DNA of 12,489 bases from Promethearchaeota archaeon (lineage in GTDB: Archaea > Asgardarchaeota > Lokiarchaeia > Sigyniarchaeales > SOKP01). A model generated the notes under the pieces. It ran no database searches. It saw nothing but the letters and a program-made list of their open reading frames with translations, and was not told the origin of the DNA. Shown here piece by piece: positions 1 to 6,958 of this stretch. The position numbers were made by a program, and so were the translations under genes. The stretch covers positions 1 to 12,489 of the forward strand of contig JAUWHC010000036.1 of NCBI GenBank assembly GCA_030606095.1, given 5' to 3'. Every line of letters starts with the position of its first letter. The stretch's first letter is position 1.

Positions 1-549
1 CAGAAGGACTAAGTCAACGTGAGGAAGTAATTTTTCGTAAATTTTCTTGGAAGCGTATCCACACGTATCTAAAGCCGTTGATATCCCGTTTTCTTTGCAT
101 TTTTTCATAAATTCTAAGATAAAATCTGATTGGAGCGTTGGTTCGCCTCCTGAAACCGTTATTCCGCCATGAGATTGCGTGTAGTAAACCTTATCTTTTT
201 GAATTTCGTGATACAAATCCTCTAAACGCCATAGTTCTCCAAACATATGTAAGGCAGTGCTGGGACATTCTTCTGAGCAATCTCCACAACTATTACACTT
301 TTCTCTATCAATATGCATTCCATTCTCATCGAGAAATAATGCACCTTGCTGACATGTTTCGATACAGATTTTACATCCGATGCATTTATGTTTAAACCAT
401 TCCAACTGAGGTTTTTTTAGAATTGATTCGGGATTATGACACCAGATACATTTTAATGGACATTGTTTAAAAAAAACCGTTGTTCTAATACCTGGGCCGT
501 CTTCGGTACTCATTTTTTGTATTTGAAAAATCAGACCAGATTCTTCCAT
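1..549 (-). CDS. Glycyl-radical-enzyme activating protein (radical SAM), partial
   Basis: The first 183 residues of a radical-SAM activase are present; the rest lies beyond the left edge of the window. Such enzymes reductively cleave S-adenosylmethionine and abstract a hydrogen from a glycine of a partner enzyme, creating its catalytic radical. Read from the sequence: an N-terminal STEDGPGIRT segment (14-23), the radical-SAM cluster motif CPLKCIWC (Cys30, Cys34, Cys37; CxxxCxxC), two inserted ferredoxin-like [4Fe-4S] motifs (Cys56/59/62/66 and Cys85/88/91/95), and the SAM-binding SGGEP motif (133-137). The two extra clusters are typical of activases for non-PFL glycyl radical enzymes; the PFL activase itself lacks them. 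The likely partner is the enzyme encoded at 3206-5707. The start is the ATG at 549, with no clear Shine-Dalgarno but a TATA-like element about 27 nt upstream, so the transcript may be leaderless. It lies 144 nt downstream of the FMN oxidoreductase on the same strand. Confidence 0.93.
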   Translation of the reverse strand, partial: MEESGLIFQIQKMSTEDGPGIRTTVFFKQCPLKCIWCHNPESILKKPQLEWFKHKCIGCKICIETCQQGALFLDENGMHIDREKCNSCGDCSEECPSTALHMFGELWRLEDLYHEIQKDKVYYTQSHGGITVSGGEPTLQSDFILEFMKKCKENGISTALDTCGYASKKIYEKLLPHVDLVLL

Positions 550-572
550 GTTTATTAGGTTTTACAGCTAAA

Positions 573-587
573 TTTTAAATTATAAAA
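573..587 (-). promoter_or_regulatory. Putative TATA-box region for the activase gene
   Basis: On the minus strand this stretch reads TTTATAATTTAAAAT. The ATTTAAAAT part is centred about 27 nt from the activase ATG at 549, the spacing expected if the transcript starts at or near the start codon. The region is very AT-rich, so such matches occur by chance. Confidence 0.4.
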
Positions 588-616
588 GTCTTAGAGCTAC
601 TTTAATTTTATTAAAT

Positions 617-683
617 AAAAAAAAATATAAAGATGTTTTAGAAATCATTTCAATAAATTAAAACAGAGAAAAAGTGAAAAAAA
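617..683 (-). terminator. T-tract terminator region after the FMN oxidoreductase
   Basis: Downstream of the stop at 694, the minus strand carries a run of seven T (677-683) and a run of nine T (617-625). Archaeal RNA polymerase commonly terminates at T-rich tracts without a hairpin. Their position between this gene and the activase suggests at least partial transcriptional separation. Confidence 0.4.
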
Positions 684-693
684 CAAAGGATTT

Positions 694-1746
694 TTATTTT
701 AAATAGCCATAAGCGCTTTTAAGGCGTTTTTCTGCGTCCTCTACGATTTCTTCGACTATTTTTTTAACGTTTTTTAGACTATTGATGACACCTATGCTCT
801 GACCTAAGAGAACCGCCCCGGTATTAATATCTCCTAAATAAGCAGCTTCATATTTCCTTCCTTCTTCTATTATGTCTTCCATCGACATTTCTGCTTCTTC
901 AGCCATTTTTGCATCCTTATCGGATACAAGACCGTGGTGTGATGAATATTCATTTCTCCAAAGCCGTATAGGCCCCAAGGCACCGGTTGCTAGTATTGTA
1001 TCTTGAGCTTTAGCGGAAGGAACAACCTTTTTGTAGGTCCCATCGAATTCACTCTCATTAGAAGCAATAAACCGGGAACCCATTGCTACAGCTCCAGCTC
1101 CAATAGATAAAGCGGCAGCTAATCCATTTCCAGTAGCAAAACCACCACAGGCCACTACAGGTACATCCGGATGTTTTTGGAGAACCTGTTGTAGTAATAC
1201 TAAACTGCTAACTTTTTCATAAGATTGATGACCTCCACCTTCCCCACCAGTAACTACTAAACCGTCGACATTTGAAGCAACGCATTTATCTGCAAGCCAT
1301 AACGCGGGAGCTACGTGAAAATGTTTGATCTGAGATCCGCTTTCTTTTAGTCTTTGAAAAGGTTTAGATTGCGGTAGAGTTTTTGAAGAGCCAGCGCTAG
1401 TAATTGCGTACACACATTGTTCTCTTAATTTTGGGTTTTTCATAATGAATCTAGGAATATCTTTAACGAGACCTGGAGCAGCCAATTCTCTTCGCGAAGT
1501 TCTAATGTTAAATCCAAAAGGCTTATCTGTGTGTTCAACAACATATTCCATATTTTTTTTCATTATGCCGACCGGCTCTTTTCCAGCCTCATAATCTGAG
1601 ATTAAAGCAGTATGGCTTAACACGCCCAGACCACCAGCCTCAGATAGGGCAATCGTCAATTCAGTTGTATAGAAGGGGCCCATCGGGGCAGCTATTATTG
1701 GGTGCTTAATACCCAGCATCTTGGTTATATTTGTTTCCAATACCAT
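694..1746 (-). CDS. Nitronate monooxygenase / 2-nitropropane dioxygenase family FMN oxidoreductase
   Basis: A 350-residue TIM-barrel flavoprotein of the NMO/2-nitropropane dioxygenase family, which also includes FabK/PfaD-like enoyl reductases. Visible motifs: IKHPIIAAPMG near the N-terminus (13-23), SEAGGLGVL (36-44), VTGGEGGGH (165-173) with His173 at the position of the catalytic histidine of class I NMOs, and the FMN-phosphate-binding region VVACGGFATGNGLAAAL (197-213) followed by GAGAVAMGSRF (216-226). Length is normal for the family. The ATG at 1746 is preferred because GTGAT at 1751-1755 forms a Shine-Dalgarno four nucleotides upstream; a GTG at 1755 would add three residues. It is divergent from the thiolase and upstream of the activase on the same strand. 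True nitronate oxidation uses O2, which fits poorly with the neighbouring O2-sensitive radical enzyme. A flavin-dependent acyl or enoyl reductase is an equally good reading; the substrate is not determinable. Confidence 0.88.
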   Translation of the reverse strand: MVLETNITKMLGIKHPIIAAPMGPFYTTELTIALSEAGGLGVLSHTALISDYEAGKEPVGIMKKNMEYVVEHTDKPFGFNIRTSRRELAAPGLVKDIPRFIMKNPKLREQCVYAITSAGSSKTLPQSKPFQRLKESGSQIKHFHVAPALWLADKCVASNVDGLVVTGGEGGGHQSYEKVSSLVLLQQVLQKHPDVPVVACGGFATGNGLAAALSIGAGAVAMGSRFIASNESEFDGTYKKVVPSAKAQDTILATGALGPIRLWRNEYSSHHGLVSDKDAKMAEEAEMSMEDIIEEGRKYEAAYLGDINTGAVLLGQSIGVINSLKNVKKIVEEIVEDAEKRLKSAYGYLK

Positions 1747-1852
1747 ATATATCACTTATTTTAAAATCTGAAATATTTTAATTTATAATTAAACTAAGTT
1801 ATATATTAATATTCATGAAATTTGGTATGAAATAGAAATAGGTGATTTAAAT
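1747..1852. promoter_or_regulatory. Divergent promoter region: FMN oxidoreductase (-) and thiolase (+)
   Basis: About 100 bp separate the two start codons. For the thiolase, GTTATATATTAATA at 1799-1812 is a TATA-like box; a start about 26 nt downstream would give a leader of roughly 20-25 nt. That leader carries GGTGAT at 1841-1846, an exact match to the archaeal anti-Shine-Dalgarno, seven nucleotides before TTG at 1853. For the minus gene, a TATA-like ATTATAAAT lies around 1780-1789. Shared control is possible but not shown. Confidence 0.6.
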
Positions 1853-3127
1853 TTGAAAGAAGTATGGTTGATCGATTACGCTCGGACTGCTTTTTCTAGA
1901 TCCAGACCAAATCAGCCCGAAAGAGATGTATTTGGCGAGACTAGGGGAGATGAGTTACTTGCTGAGTTGTTAATAAAATTCTTTGATGGAAAATTGGCAG
2001 ATAAAGGAATTGAAAAAAAAGATATGGATGAAGTATCTATAGGTGTTGCTGCGGGGGTATTAGAAAATTGGACCTATGGTGGAAAAATTCCTCTCTATTT
2101 AGCAGGATTTCCAAGTGAAGTATCGTCATTCATGATAGATAAGCAGTGTGGCTCAGCAGGGGCAGGAATGCATACATTAATAATGGAAATAATGACGGGA
2201 TTTAGCAAATGTGTATTGACAACCGGTTTTGAACATATGACAAGAGTGAGAAGGCGAGGAATCGAGCCCGCAATAGAAAGATACATGGAAAGGAATAGTG
2301 ATTTTTATCATCCCGAATATGATATGGTGAATGCAACCAATATGTTACAAACTGCGCAAAGATTATATGAAGAAGAAGTGCCACGATTTACAAAAGAAGA
2401 TTTAGATAAGTTTGGTGTAAGAAGTCATAACTTAACGGTTAAAAATCAAGAGGCAGGGTGGTTTAAAGGGGAAATAATTCCGATTAAAGGCCATGTACCT
2501 GGAATTGTTAATGAATCTATGATTGTTGATAGAGATATAGCTGCTCGAAAATCTACTGTAGAAGGTGTTGCGGGGTTACGTAGAATATCTATTCCGTTCT
2601 ATTTAGAGAAAAATGGTGGTAAAAAGGGTTATGTCGAAAGAGAGGGAACTGAAGAAGGAGTAATAACAGCCGGAAATTCTTCACCTTTGAATGCAGGTGC
2701 TACAGTTGCCGTCCTTATGGAGGCTGAAGAGGCAAAAAAAAGAGACCTTGAACCGATGGCAAGAATAGTTTCAATCGGTTGGTCAGGAGTTGATCCAAGA
2801 GTTATGGGACGAGGCCCAGTTCCTGCCACTCGAAAAGCTTTAGAATACGCCGGATTATCTGCTAATGATATTAACTACTGGGAAATTAACGAAGCTTTTT
2901 GTATTGTTACATTAAATTGCATGGATAAATTTAATATCCCAGAAGAAAAAGTTAATGTTATGGGGGGATCCACTGCTATTGGTCATCCATTAGGAGCCAC
3001 TATGATACGATTAACTGGAACATTAGCAAGAATTTTAAAAGATAAGAAAGCGAAGTACGGTGTTGCTACTGCATGTGTTGGAGGTGGTCAAGGTATAGCA
3101 ACTATCATTGAAAATCTTGATGTGTAA
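1853..3127 (+). CDS. Thiolase (acetyl-CoA acyltransferase family)
   Basis: A complete 424-residue thiolase, which condenses two acyl-CoAs or cleaves a 3-ketoacyl-CoA with CoA. All catalytic elements are present: nucleophile Cys99 in DKQCGSAGAG (96-105), the NEAF motif (346-349) that helps form the oxyanion hole, general base His378 in GGSTAIGHPLGAT (371-383), and the second cysteine Cys408 in ATACVGGGQG (405-414). The protein is somewhat longer than the usual 390-400 residues. The start is a TTG, chosen because an excellent GGTGAT Shine-Dalgarno lies seven nucleotides upstream and the N-terminus EVWLIDYARTAF matches the family's usual beginning. It is convergent with the glycyl radical enzyme (78 bp between) and divergent from the FMN oxidoreductase. 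No HMG-CoA synthase, DUF35 partner, acyl-CoA dehydrogenase or hydratase is adjacent, so biosynthetic versus degradative direction is open. Confidence 0.95.
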   Translation: MKEVWLIDYARTAFSRSRPNQPERDVFGETRGDELLAELLIKFFDGKLADKGIEKKDMDEVSIGVAAGVLENWTYGGKIPLYLAGFPSEVSSFMIDKQCGSAGAGMHTLIMEIMTGFSKCVLTTGFEHMTRVRRRGIEPAIERYMERNSDFYHPEYDMVNATNMLQTAQRLYEEEVPRFTKEDLDKFGVRSHNLTVKNQEAGWFKGEIIPIKGHVPGIVNESMIVDRDIAARKSTVEGVAGLRRISIPFYLEKNGGKKGYVEREGTEEGVITAGNSSPLNAGATVAVLMEAEEAKKRDLEPMARIVSIGWSGVDPRVMGRGPVPATRKALEYAGLSANDINYWEINEAFCIVTLNCMDKFNIPEEKVNVMGGSTAIGHPLGATMIRLTGTLARILKDKKAKYGVATACVGGGQGIATIIENLDV

Positions 3128-3198
3128 CTTAGAAGTTGATTATTTATCTAAAAGAAGTATAGATGACATACCAAAAGATTATAAATTAAAAATAAACG

Positions 3199-3205
3199 AA
3201 AAAAA
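3199..3205 (-). terminator. T-tract immediately after the glycyl radical enzyme
   Basis: Seven consecutive T on the minus strand directly follow the TAA stop (3206-3208), consistent with hairpin-independent archaeal termination in the convergent gap between this gene and the thiolase. Confidence 0.35.
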
Positions 3206-5707
3206 TTACATTTGATGTGATTCCCGTGCGATTATTTCGTCTTGTAATTCTTTCCCTATAGCATTGAAGTAAGCGTTATAACCGGTAATTCGAACTAAGA
3301 GGTCTTTGTAATTTTCTGGGTGTTGTTGGGCATCTTTCAACATTTCTCCATCAAGCATATTTATCTGCAAGGAGGTACCACCATTTTCAACATATCCTTT
3401 CAAATAAGATTTAAACTTTTCTTTGTGTTCTGGGTCCTTAAGTATCGAAGGATTGAATGTAATCGTATGACTGCTTCCGTTAGGTAAGTAATTAACATAG
3501 TCTCCATTTTCCGTTTTACCCCCCAAGACCACCCCCACAGAATTTGTTACGGCGGTTGGTCCTTTAAGATCTGCCCCATTTGAAGGACAAATTGCGTTAG
3601 ATAGAAATGTCCCTTTATTTCGGCCGTTTGGAGTAGCAACTGTAAGACCGGCGTCAGCCCCCGCCCAATAATTCCAAGATAACATACCAGGTCGAAATTG
3701 AAAATCTGTAGGTGTCTTATACTTCCAAGTTTCGTCAGCCCATACTTTCATAACCTTCCTAGCTATCTCGTCAGCCTCGTCAACATCATTTCCGTATTTA
3801 GGTGCTCTATTTTTTAACATCGTTTGGATAACAGTAAATTCTTCCCCTTCGAAATCGTTAATGAGAGCATCTTTAATCTGGGTAATGGTATATTTTTTGT
3901 CATCGTAGACAAATTTCTTAATTGCCAGTAAGGAATCGACAGTTGTTGCGAAGCCAACGCCCTCAACGGTTATAAACCTTAATTCAGGGCCGCCTCTTCT
4001 AACATCTAATCCTTTTTTAATACAACCGCGAACTATAGTAGATAAATACGGAGTGGGTAAGAATTCTGCTCTAAGTTCTTCGGTTATATTGTATATATCT
4101 ATGCAGTATTTAATAAGGAATTCAGTTTGCTTTTTCCAAGCGTTCCAAAATTCTTCCCAAGTTTTAAAACTTTCAGAATCTTCAGTTTTTGATCCAATTT
4201 GTTCGCCCTTCTTGGTAGCGACATCATTACCTGGCATATTCTTTCCATTCCAAAGAGTTAATTCAATGCTTTTTGTTAAATTTGGGTTGCAATTTACGGT
4301 GCCCGATCGATCGTTTCCTTGCATCGTATTTTCTAAGCACCCCACACAAGCGTAATCCCAAGCTTCTTCAGGCGATATTCCTTCTGTAATCATTCCAGCG
4401 ATGCTTCTTTCGTCGAAATTTAAAAGGAATGGCGCTCCTTGCGATCGAGATGTCATATCAACGATTATATTTAATAACTTCTCGGGTGAATTTCGATGAA
4501 GTCGAATATTAGGTTTTGGTTCTAAGATAGGGGACCATTCATCAATGACTTCTAAGATAGTATAAGTCAATTCGTTGGTTAAATCTTCACCGTTAGGTCC
4601 GCACCCACTAAGCGTCATCAATTGTCCGAACGCTGAAGTAATGCCTTGCTTTCCTACCATGATTTGTGCGTCATACACGGTATTACAATGAAACCAAAAA
4701 CTTCCTAAAATATCTTTTGCAAACTCTTTTGAGATAGTTTTCTCATCAATAACATCTTTTTTATACAAATGCCAAAGATGCAGATCTGTCCGACCAAAAG
4801 ACACCCCTGGTCCGGGATATGATTCTTCTGCCATAATTAACATATGGGTTAACCAAATTGCTTGAATCCCCTGCCAAAAGGTCTCTGCCGGCCCCCAAGG
4901 GACTCTTTCGAGATTTCTCGCCATCTGTTCGAGTTCTTCTACTCTCTCGGATGATGATGCCATTTTTTTAAGCTTTCTACATTCTTCTGCGTACTTTTTC
5001 GCTAATTTTTTTGGAATTTCGGCAGCTTTCATCATTGCCCGTAATTCTTGACCTTTTGGTCCTTTCTTTTCGCTTTTGCTTAATTGATTGTATTGTGTTT
5101 CTGCTTTTTTATATTCGTACTTAAATCCCTTATTTATTATTGTTTCGTGATCAGGGATGATATGGCCTGATGAAGCACCTGTATTTCCGAATCCAGACTT
5201 ATGAAATTTGAAAAATTTATGTCGAGCTCTCAAATTCTTTTTCCAGTATCGTTTTGTTTCTTTTTTTGTAAAACAATCGCTTAATTGTGTGTTAAATCTA
5301 CCACCAGCAATTAGATCATTTTCAGAAATGATTTCTTGAGGGATGTAATTAAGCATAACTTCTTCAAAAAAATGTATTCTGCGTTCGGGTAAAGATAAAG
5401 CCCAGAAATTCTCAGCTAATTTTACTGGAATTGCCATGGATCTTAAAGACCCCTCAAAAACTCCCTTTCCCTTATTACCTATATAAAAATGCACCTCAGG
5501 GGCGATATAATATTCAGTTTCGCTCCATATTATATCCCAATCTGTTCCAGTAGTAAACGGCATATATTGATTGTTCCATTCACGTTTAACGCCCTTAAAG
5601 TAAAAATCTCTTAACCATTTCGACCTTGGAGATAAATCATGAGGTTCAGCTATATTATACTTTGGCACTTCTTTCTTAACTTCGGATTTATTATCTAAAT
5701 CACTCAT
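3206..5707 (-). CDS. Glycyl radical enzyme (PFL-like family), substrate unknown
   Basis: A complete 833-residue glycyl radical enzyme. The C-terminal radical loop is RITGYNAYF (806-814), with radical-bearing Gly809, preceded by the family's MLDGEMLKDAQQHPENYKDL stretch (784-803). The active-site loop reads DYACVGCLENTMQG (451-464): Cys457 would be the thiyl-radical cysteine and Glu459 matches the conserved acid of the GCVE signature found in dehydratases, lyases and decarboxylases (choline, glycerol/diol, isethionate, hydroxyproline, hydroxyphenylacetate enzymes). Pyruvate formate-lyase has two adjacent cysteines here and arylsuccinate synthases lack this Glu. Leu458 and Asn460 replace the usual Val and Pro. 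The length fits the non-PFL eliminase group. An AAAGGAG Shine-Dalgarno (5717-5723) lies nine nucleotides before the ATG at 5707. The activase at 1-549 is the likely maturation partner, although not adjacent. Family membership is certain; the reaction is not. Confidence 0.96.
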   Translation of the reverse strand: MSDLDNKSEVKKEVPKYNIAEPHDLSPRSKWLRDFYFKGVKREWNNQYMPFTTGTDWDIIWSETEYYIAPEVHFYIGNKGKGVFEGSLRSMAIPVKLAENFWALSLPERRIHFFEEVMLNYIPQEIISENDLIAGGRFNTQLSDCFTKKETKRYWKKNLRARHKFFKFHKSGFGNTGASSGHIIPDHETIINKGFKYEYKKAETQYNQLSKSEKKGPKGQELRAMMKAAEIPKKLAKKYAEECRKLKKMASSSERVEELEQMARNLERVPWGPAETFWQGIQAIWLTHMLIMAEESYPGPGVSFGRTDLHLWHLYKKDVIDEKTISKEFAKDILGSFWFHCNTVYDAQIMVGKQGITSAFGQLMTLSGCGPNGEDLTNELTYTILEVIDEWSPILEPKPNIRLHRNSPEKLLNIIVDMTSRSQGAPFLLNFDERSIAGMITEGISPEEAWDYACVGCLENTMQGNDRSGTVNCNPNLTKSIELTLWNGKNMPGNDVATKKGEQIGSKTEDSESFKTWEEFWNAWKKQTEFLIKYCIDIYNITEELRAEFLPTPYLSTIVRGCIKKGLDVRRGGPELRFITVEGVGFATTVDSLLAIKKFVYDDKKYTITQIKDALINDFEGEEFTVIQTMLKNRAPKYGNDVDEADEIARKVMKVWADETWKYKTPTDFQFRPGMLSWNYWAGADAGLTVATPNGRNKGTFLSNAICPSNGADLKGPTAVTNSVGVVLGGKTENGDYVNYLPNGSSHTITFNPSILKDPEHKEKFKSYLKGYVENGGTSLQINMLDGEMLKDAQQHPENYKDLLVRITGYNAYFNAIGKELQDEIIARESHQM

Positions 5708-5747
5708 TTTTAATAGCTCCTTTGAATTTTGAATAATTAAAAAATAT

Positions 5748-5760
5748 AAAGTTTAACTTT
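5748..5760. repeat. 13-bp palindrome upstream of the glycyl radical enzyme
   Basis: AAAGTT-T-AACTTT is a perfect inverted repeat with 6-bp arms and a one-base centre at 5754, about 41-53 nt upstream of the start codon. It is a candidate site for a dimeric regulator. A related sequence, TTTAAAGTTAA, recurs at 5783-5793. Confidence 0.55.
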
Positions 5761-5780
5761 TTGATATACCTTGATATACT
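5761..5780. repeat. Two tandem 10-bp direct repeats
   Basis: The unit TTGATATAC(C/T) occurs twice back to back with nine of ten positions identical. The 10-bp period places both copies on the same face of the helix, and the units abut the palindrome at 5748-5760. They could bind a regulator or act as duplicated TATA-like boxes for the minus-strand gene. Confidence 0.6.
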
Positions 5781-5846
5781 TGTTTAAAGTTAATTCAGAC
5801 TCAATTATAAATTTTCAAGTTATTTTATATAGGAAGACATTTTTTC

Positions 5847-6602
5847 TTATTTTCTTCCAAAAATAATTCCTAGATTTTTCATTTCCACACGCGCTAAGCT
5901 AGGTAATTTTATCTCTTTTAAAGTATTAAAGTAATTCACTTCCTCAACCCCCAATTCCAGAATTTTTTCTTTTATTGGATTTATTTTTTCATTTTTTATC
6001 ATATCTTGAATAGAAAAAACTCCTCCTTTTTTTAAAACGCGTAATGCTTCTTTAAATAATATACTTTTATCTCTTACAAATAATATTTCATGGAATACAA
6101 TATTACTTACAATTGCATCAAACTCCCCGTCGTTAAAAGGTAGATTCAAGGCACTTGCTTTTTGAAATTTCGTACGATCCATAACACCCTCAATTCTTGC
6201 ATTTTTTTCACATGTTTTAAGAGAGTATTTCCATAGTTTACTCCAAATATCAATCCCCCATGCTTCTGTGTTAGGATTAGTTTTTGCTAACTGTATTGCA
6301 AGATAACCATTTCCTGTTCCAATATCAAGTACTTTTCCTTTACCATTCCACGAAAGTTTTTGTAACATGAGATTCCATATTTTATCTTGTAATTCTCCTT
6401 TATTACGAGCAATAGATCGAAATAAAAAGAAATAGTATAACAATCTAAGTATAAGAAAACCATTAAGAATCCATAAAATTATTTTCAAAATTAATAACAT
6501 TGGAATTATTGATAATGAACTTATTATTATTATTAATCCTAATAAAATATAACAAAGATTTTGAGGGCCCCAGTTTCCATAATCAGTTGAATTATTATTC
6601 AT
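5847..6602 (-). CDS. Membrane-anchored class I SAM-dependent methyltransferase
   Basis: A 251-residue protein with a hydrophobic N-terminus, apparently two transmembrane helices (about residues 17-36 and 38-62), followed by a Rossmann-fold methyltransferase domain. Motif I is VLDIGTGNGY (91-100), an acidic motif II follows in WGIDIW (115-120), ASALNLPF (149-156) matches the next SAM-contact region, FDAIVSNIVFHEI (161-173) corresponds to motif IV, and ALRVLKKGGVF (186-196) is motif V/VI. The soluble domain should therefore sit at the membrane face. The substrate (lipid, quinone, protein or small molecule) cannot be told. A good Shine-Dalgarno GAGGT (6608-6612) lies five nucleotides before the ATG at 6602. 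It is on the same strand as the glycyl radical enzyme but 139 bp upstream, with promoter-like DNA between, so co-transcription is uncertain. Confidence 0.85.
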   Translation of the reverse strand: MNNNSTDYGNWGPQNLCYILLGLIIIISSLSIIPMLLILKIILWILNGFLILRLLYYFFLFRSIARNKGELQDKIWNLMLQKLSWNGKGKVLDIGTGNGYLAIQLAKTNPNTEAWGIDIWSKLWKYSLKTCEKNARIEGVMDRTKFQKASALNLPFNDGEFDAIVSNIVFHEILFVRDKSILFKEALRVLKKGGVFSIQDMIKNEKINPIKEKILELGVEEVNYFNTLKEIKLPSLARVEMKNLGIIFGRK

Positions 6603-6743
6603 ATCTTACCTCGCCTTTTTAGTAAATTCCACCCATTTCAGTTGATAATTTTGTTTTTTAAAACTTTCAATTAATTATATTATAGTATTATTTTTAAGTT
6701 TTAGTTGTACCTAATTGAAAAAAAAAAGAATTTTACTTATACA

Positions 6744-6825
6744 TCATATTTTCAATTATTTTAGAAATCCTTATTATTATTTAAAGAATTTTAAGCTTTT
6801 ACTTACTTAAATATTGAAAATATGA
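6744..6825. repeat. Perfect 13-bp inverted repeat, 56-nt spacer
   Basis: TCATATTTTCAAT at 6744-6756 is the exact reverse complement of ATTGAAAATATGA at 6813-6825. The spacer is 56 nt of AT-rich DNA. The match stops cleanly at both ends. It could be a long-range stem, termini of a very small degraded element, paired regulator sites, or chance in low-GC sequence. Confidence 0.5.
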
Positions 6826-6933
6826 AGGAACAATAAAAAACAATATTTATCTTCTAATAAATCTAAATATCGTTATAATTATGAAAATTCTATGATGGTG
6901 CTAACACGTACATAAATAAAATAGAAGAGAAAT

Positions 6934-6942
6934 AAAAAAAAA
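6934..6942 (-). terminator. T9 tract after the symporter gene
   Basis: Nine consecutive T on the minus strand begin 16 nt downstream of the symporter stop codon. There is no associated GC-rich hairpin. This fits the T-rich terminators used by archaeal RNA polymerase. Confidence 0.5.
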
Positions 6943-6958
6943 TGTTAATATGTAATAA

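Larger units (their letters stand above)
5708..5780 (-). promoter_or_regulatory. Promoter/operator region of the glycyl radical enzyme gene
   Basis: Reading toward the gene, this segment holds two tandem TATATCAA-containing units (5761-5780), a 13-bp palindrome (5748-5760), an AT-rich TTTATATTTT (5741-5750) and the Shine-Dalgarno AAAGGAG (5717-5723). A TATA box at 5741-5750 would place the transcript start very near the Shine-Dalgarno. One of the repeated TATATCAA units would give a longer leader of roughly 30 nt. Either way, the palindrome lies where a regulator could block or assist polymerase. Confidence 0.5.
6603..6958. other. 356-bp AT-rich intergenic gap with no visible gene
   Basis: The gap separates the symporter and methyltransferase genes, both on the minus strand. 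I see no plausible coding frame and no tRNA-like cloverleaf. It contains a T9 terminator tract for the symporter (6934-6942, minus sense), a perfect 13-bp inverted repeat (6744-6756 and 6813-6825) and TATA-like stretches that could serve the methyltransferase gene. A small RNA cannot be excluded. Confidence 0.6.

Noticed and set aside
138..395. An 85-codon plus-strand frame near the left edge
   Set aside because: It lies opposite the activase, whose iron-sulfur and SAM motifs are unmistakable on the minus strand. The plus-strand product has no recognisable features.
4053..4355. A 100-codon plus-strand frame inside the glycyl radical enzyme
   Set aside because: It is antisense to a well-conserved family member and shows no ribosome-binding site or domain features of its own. 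Other antisense frames within the thiolase, symporter and flavoprotein were rejected on the same grounds.
3206..5707. Calling the enzyme pyruvate formate-lyase or an alkyl/benzylsuccinate synthase
   Set aside because: The active-site loop has one radical cysteine followed by Leu-Glu, not the Cys-Cys of pyruvate formate-lyase, and retains the Glu typical of eliminases and decarboxylases. No succinate-pathway CoA-transferase or small subunits are nearby.
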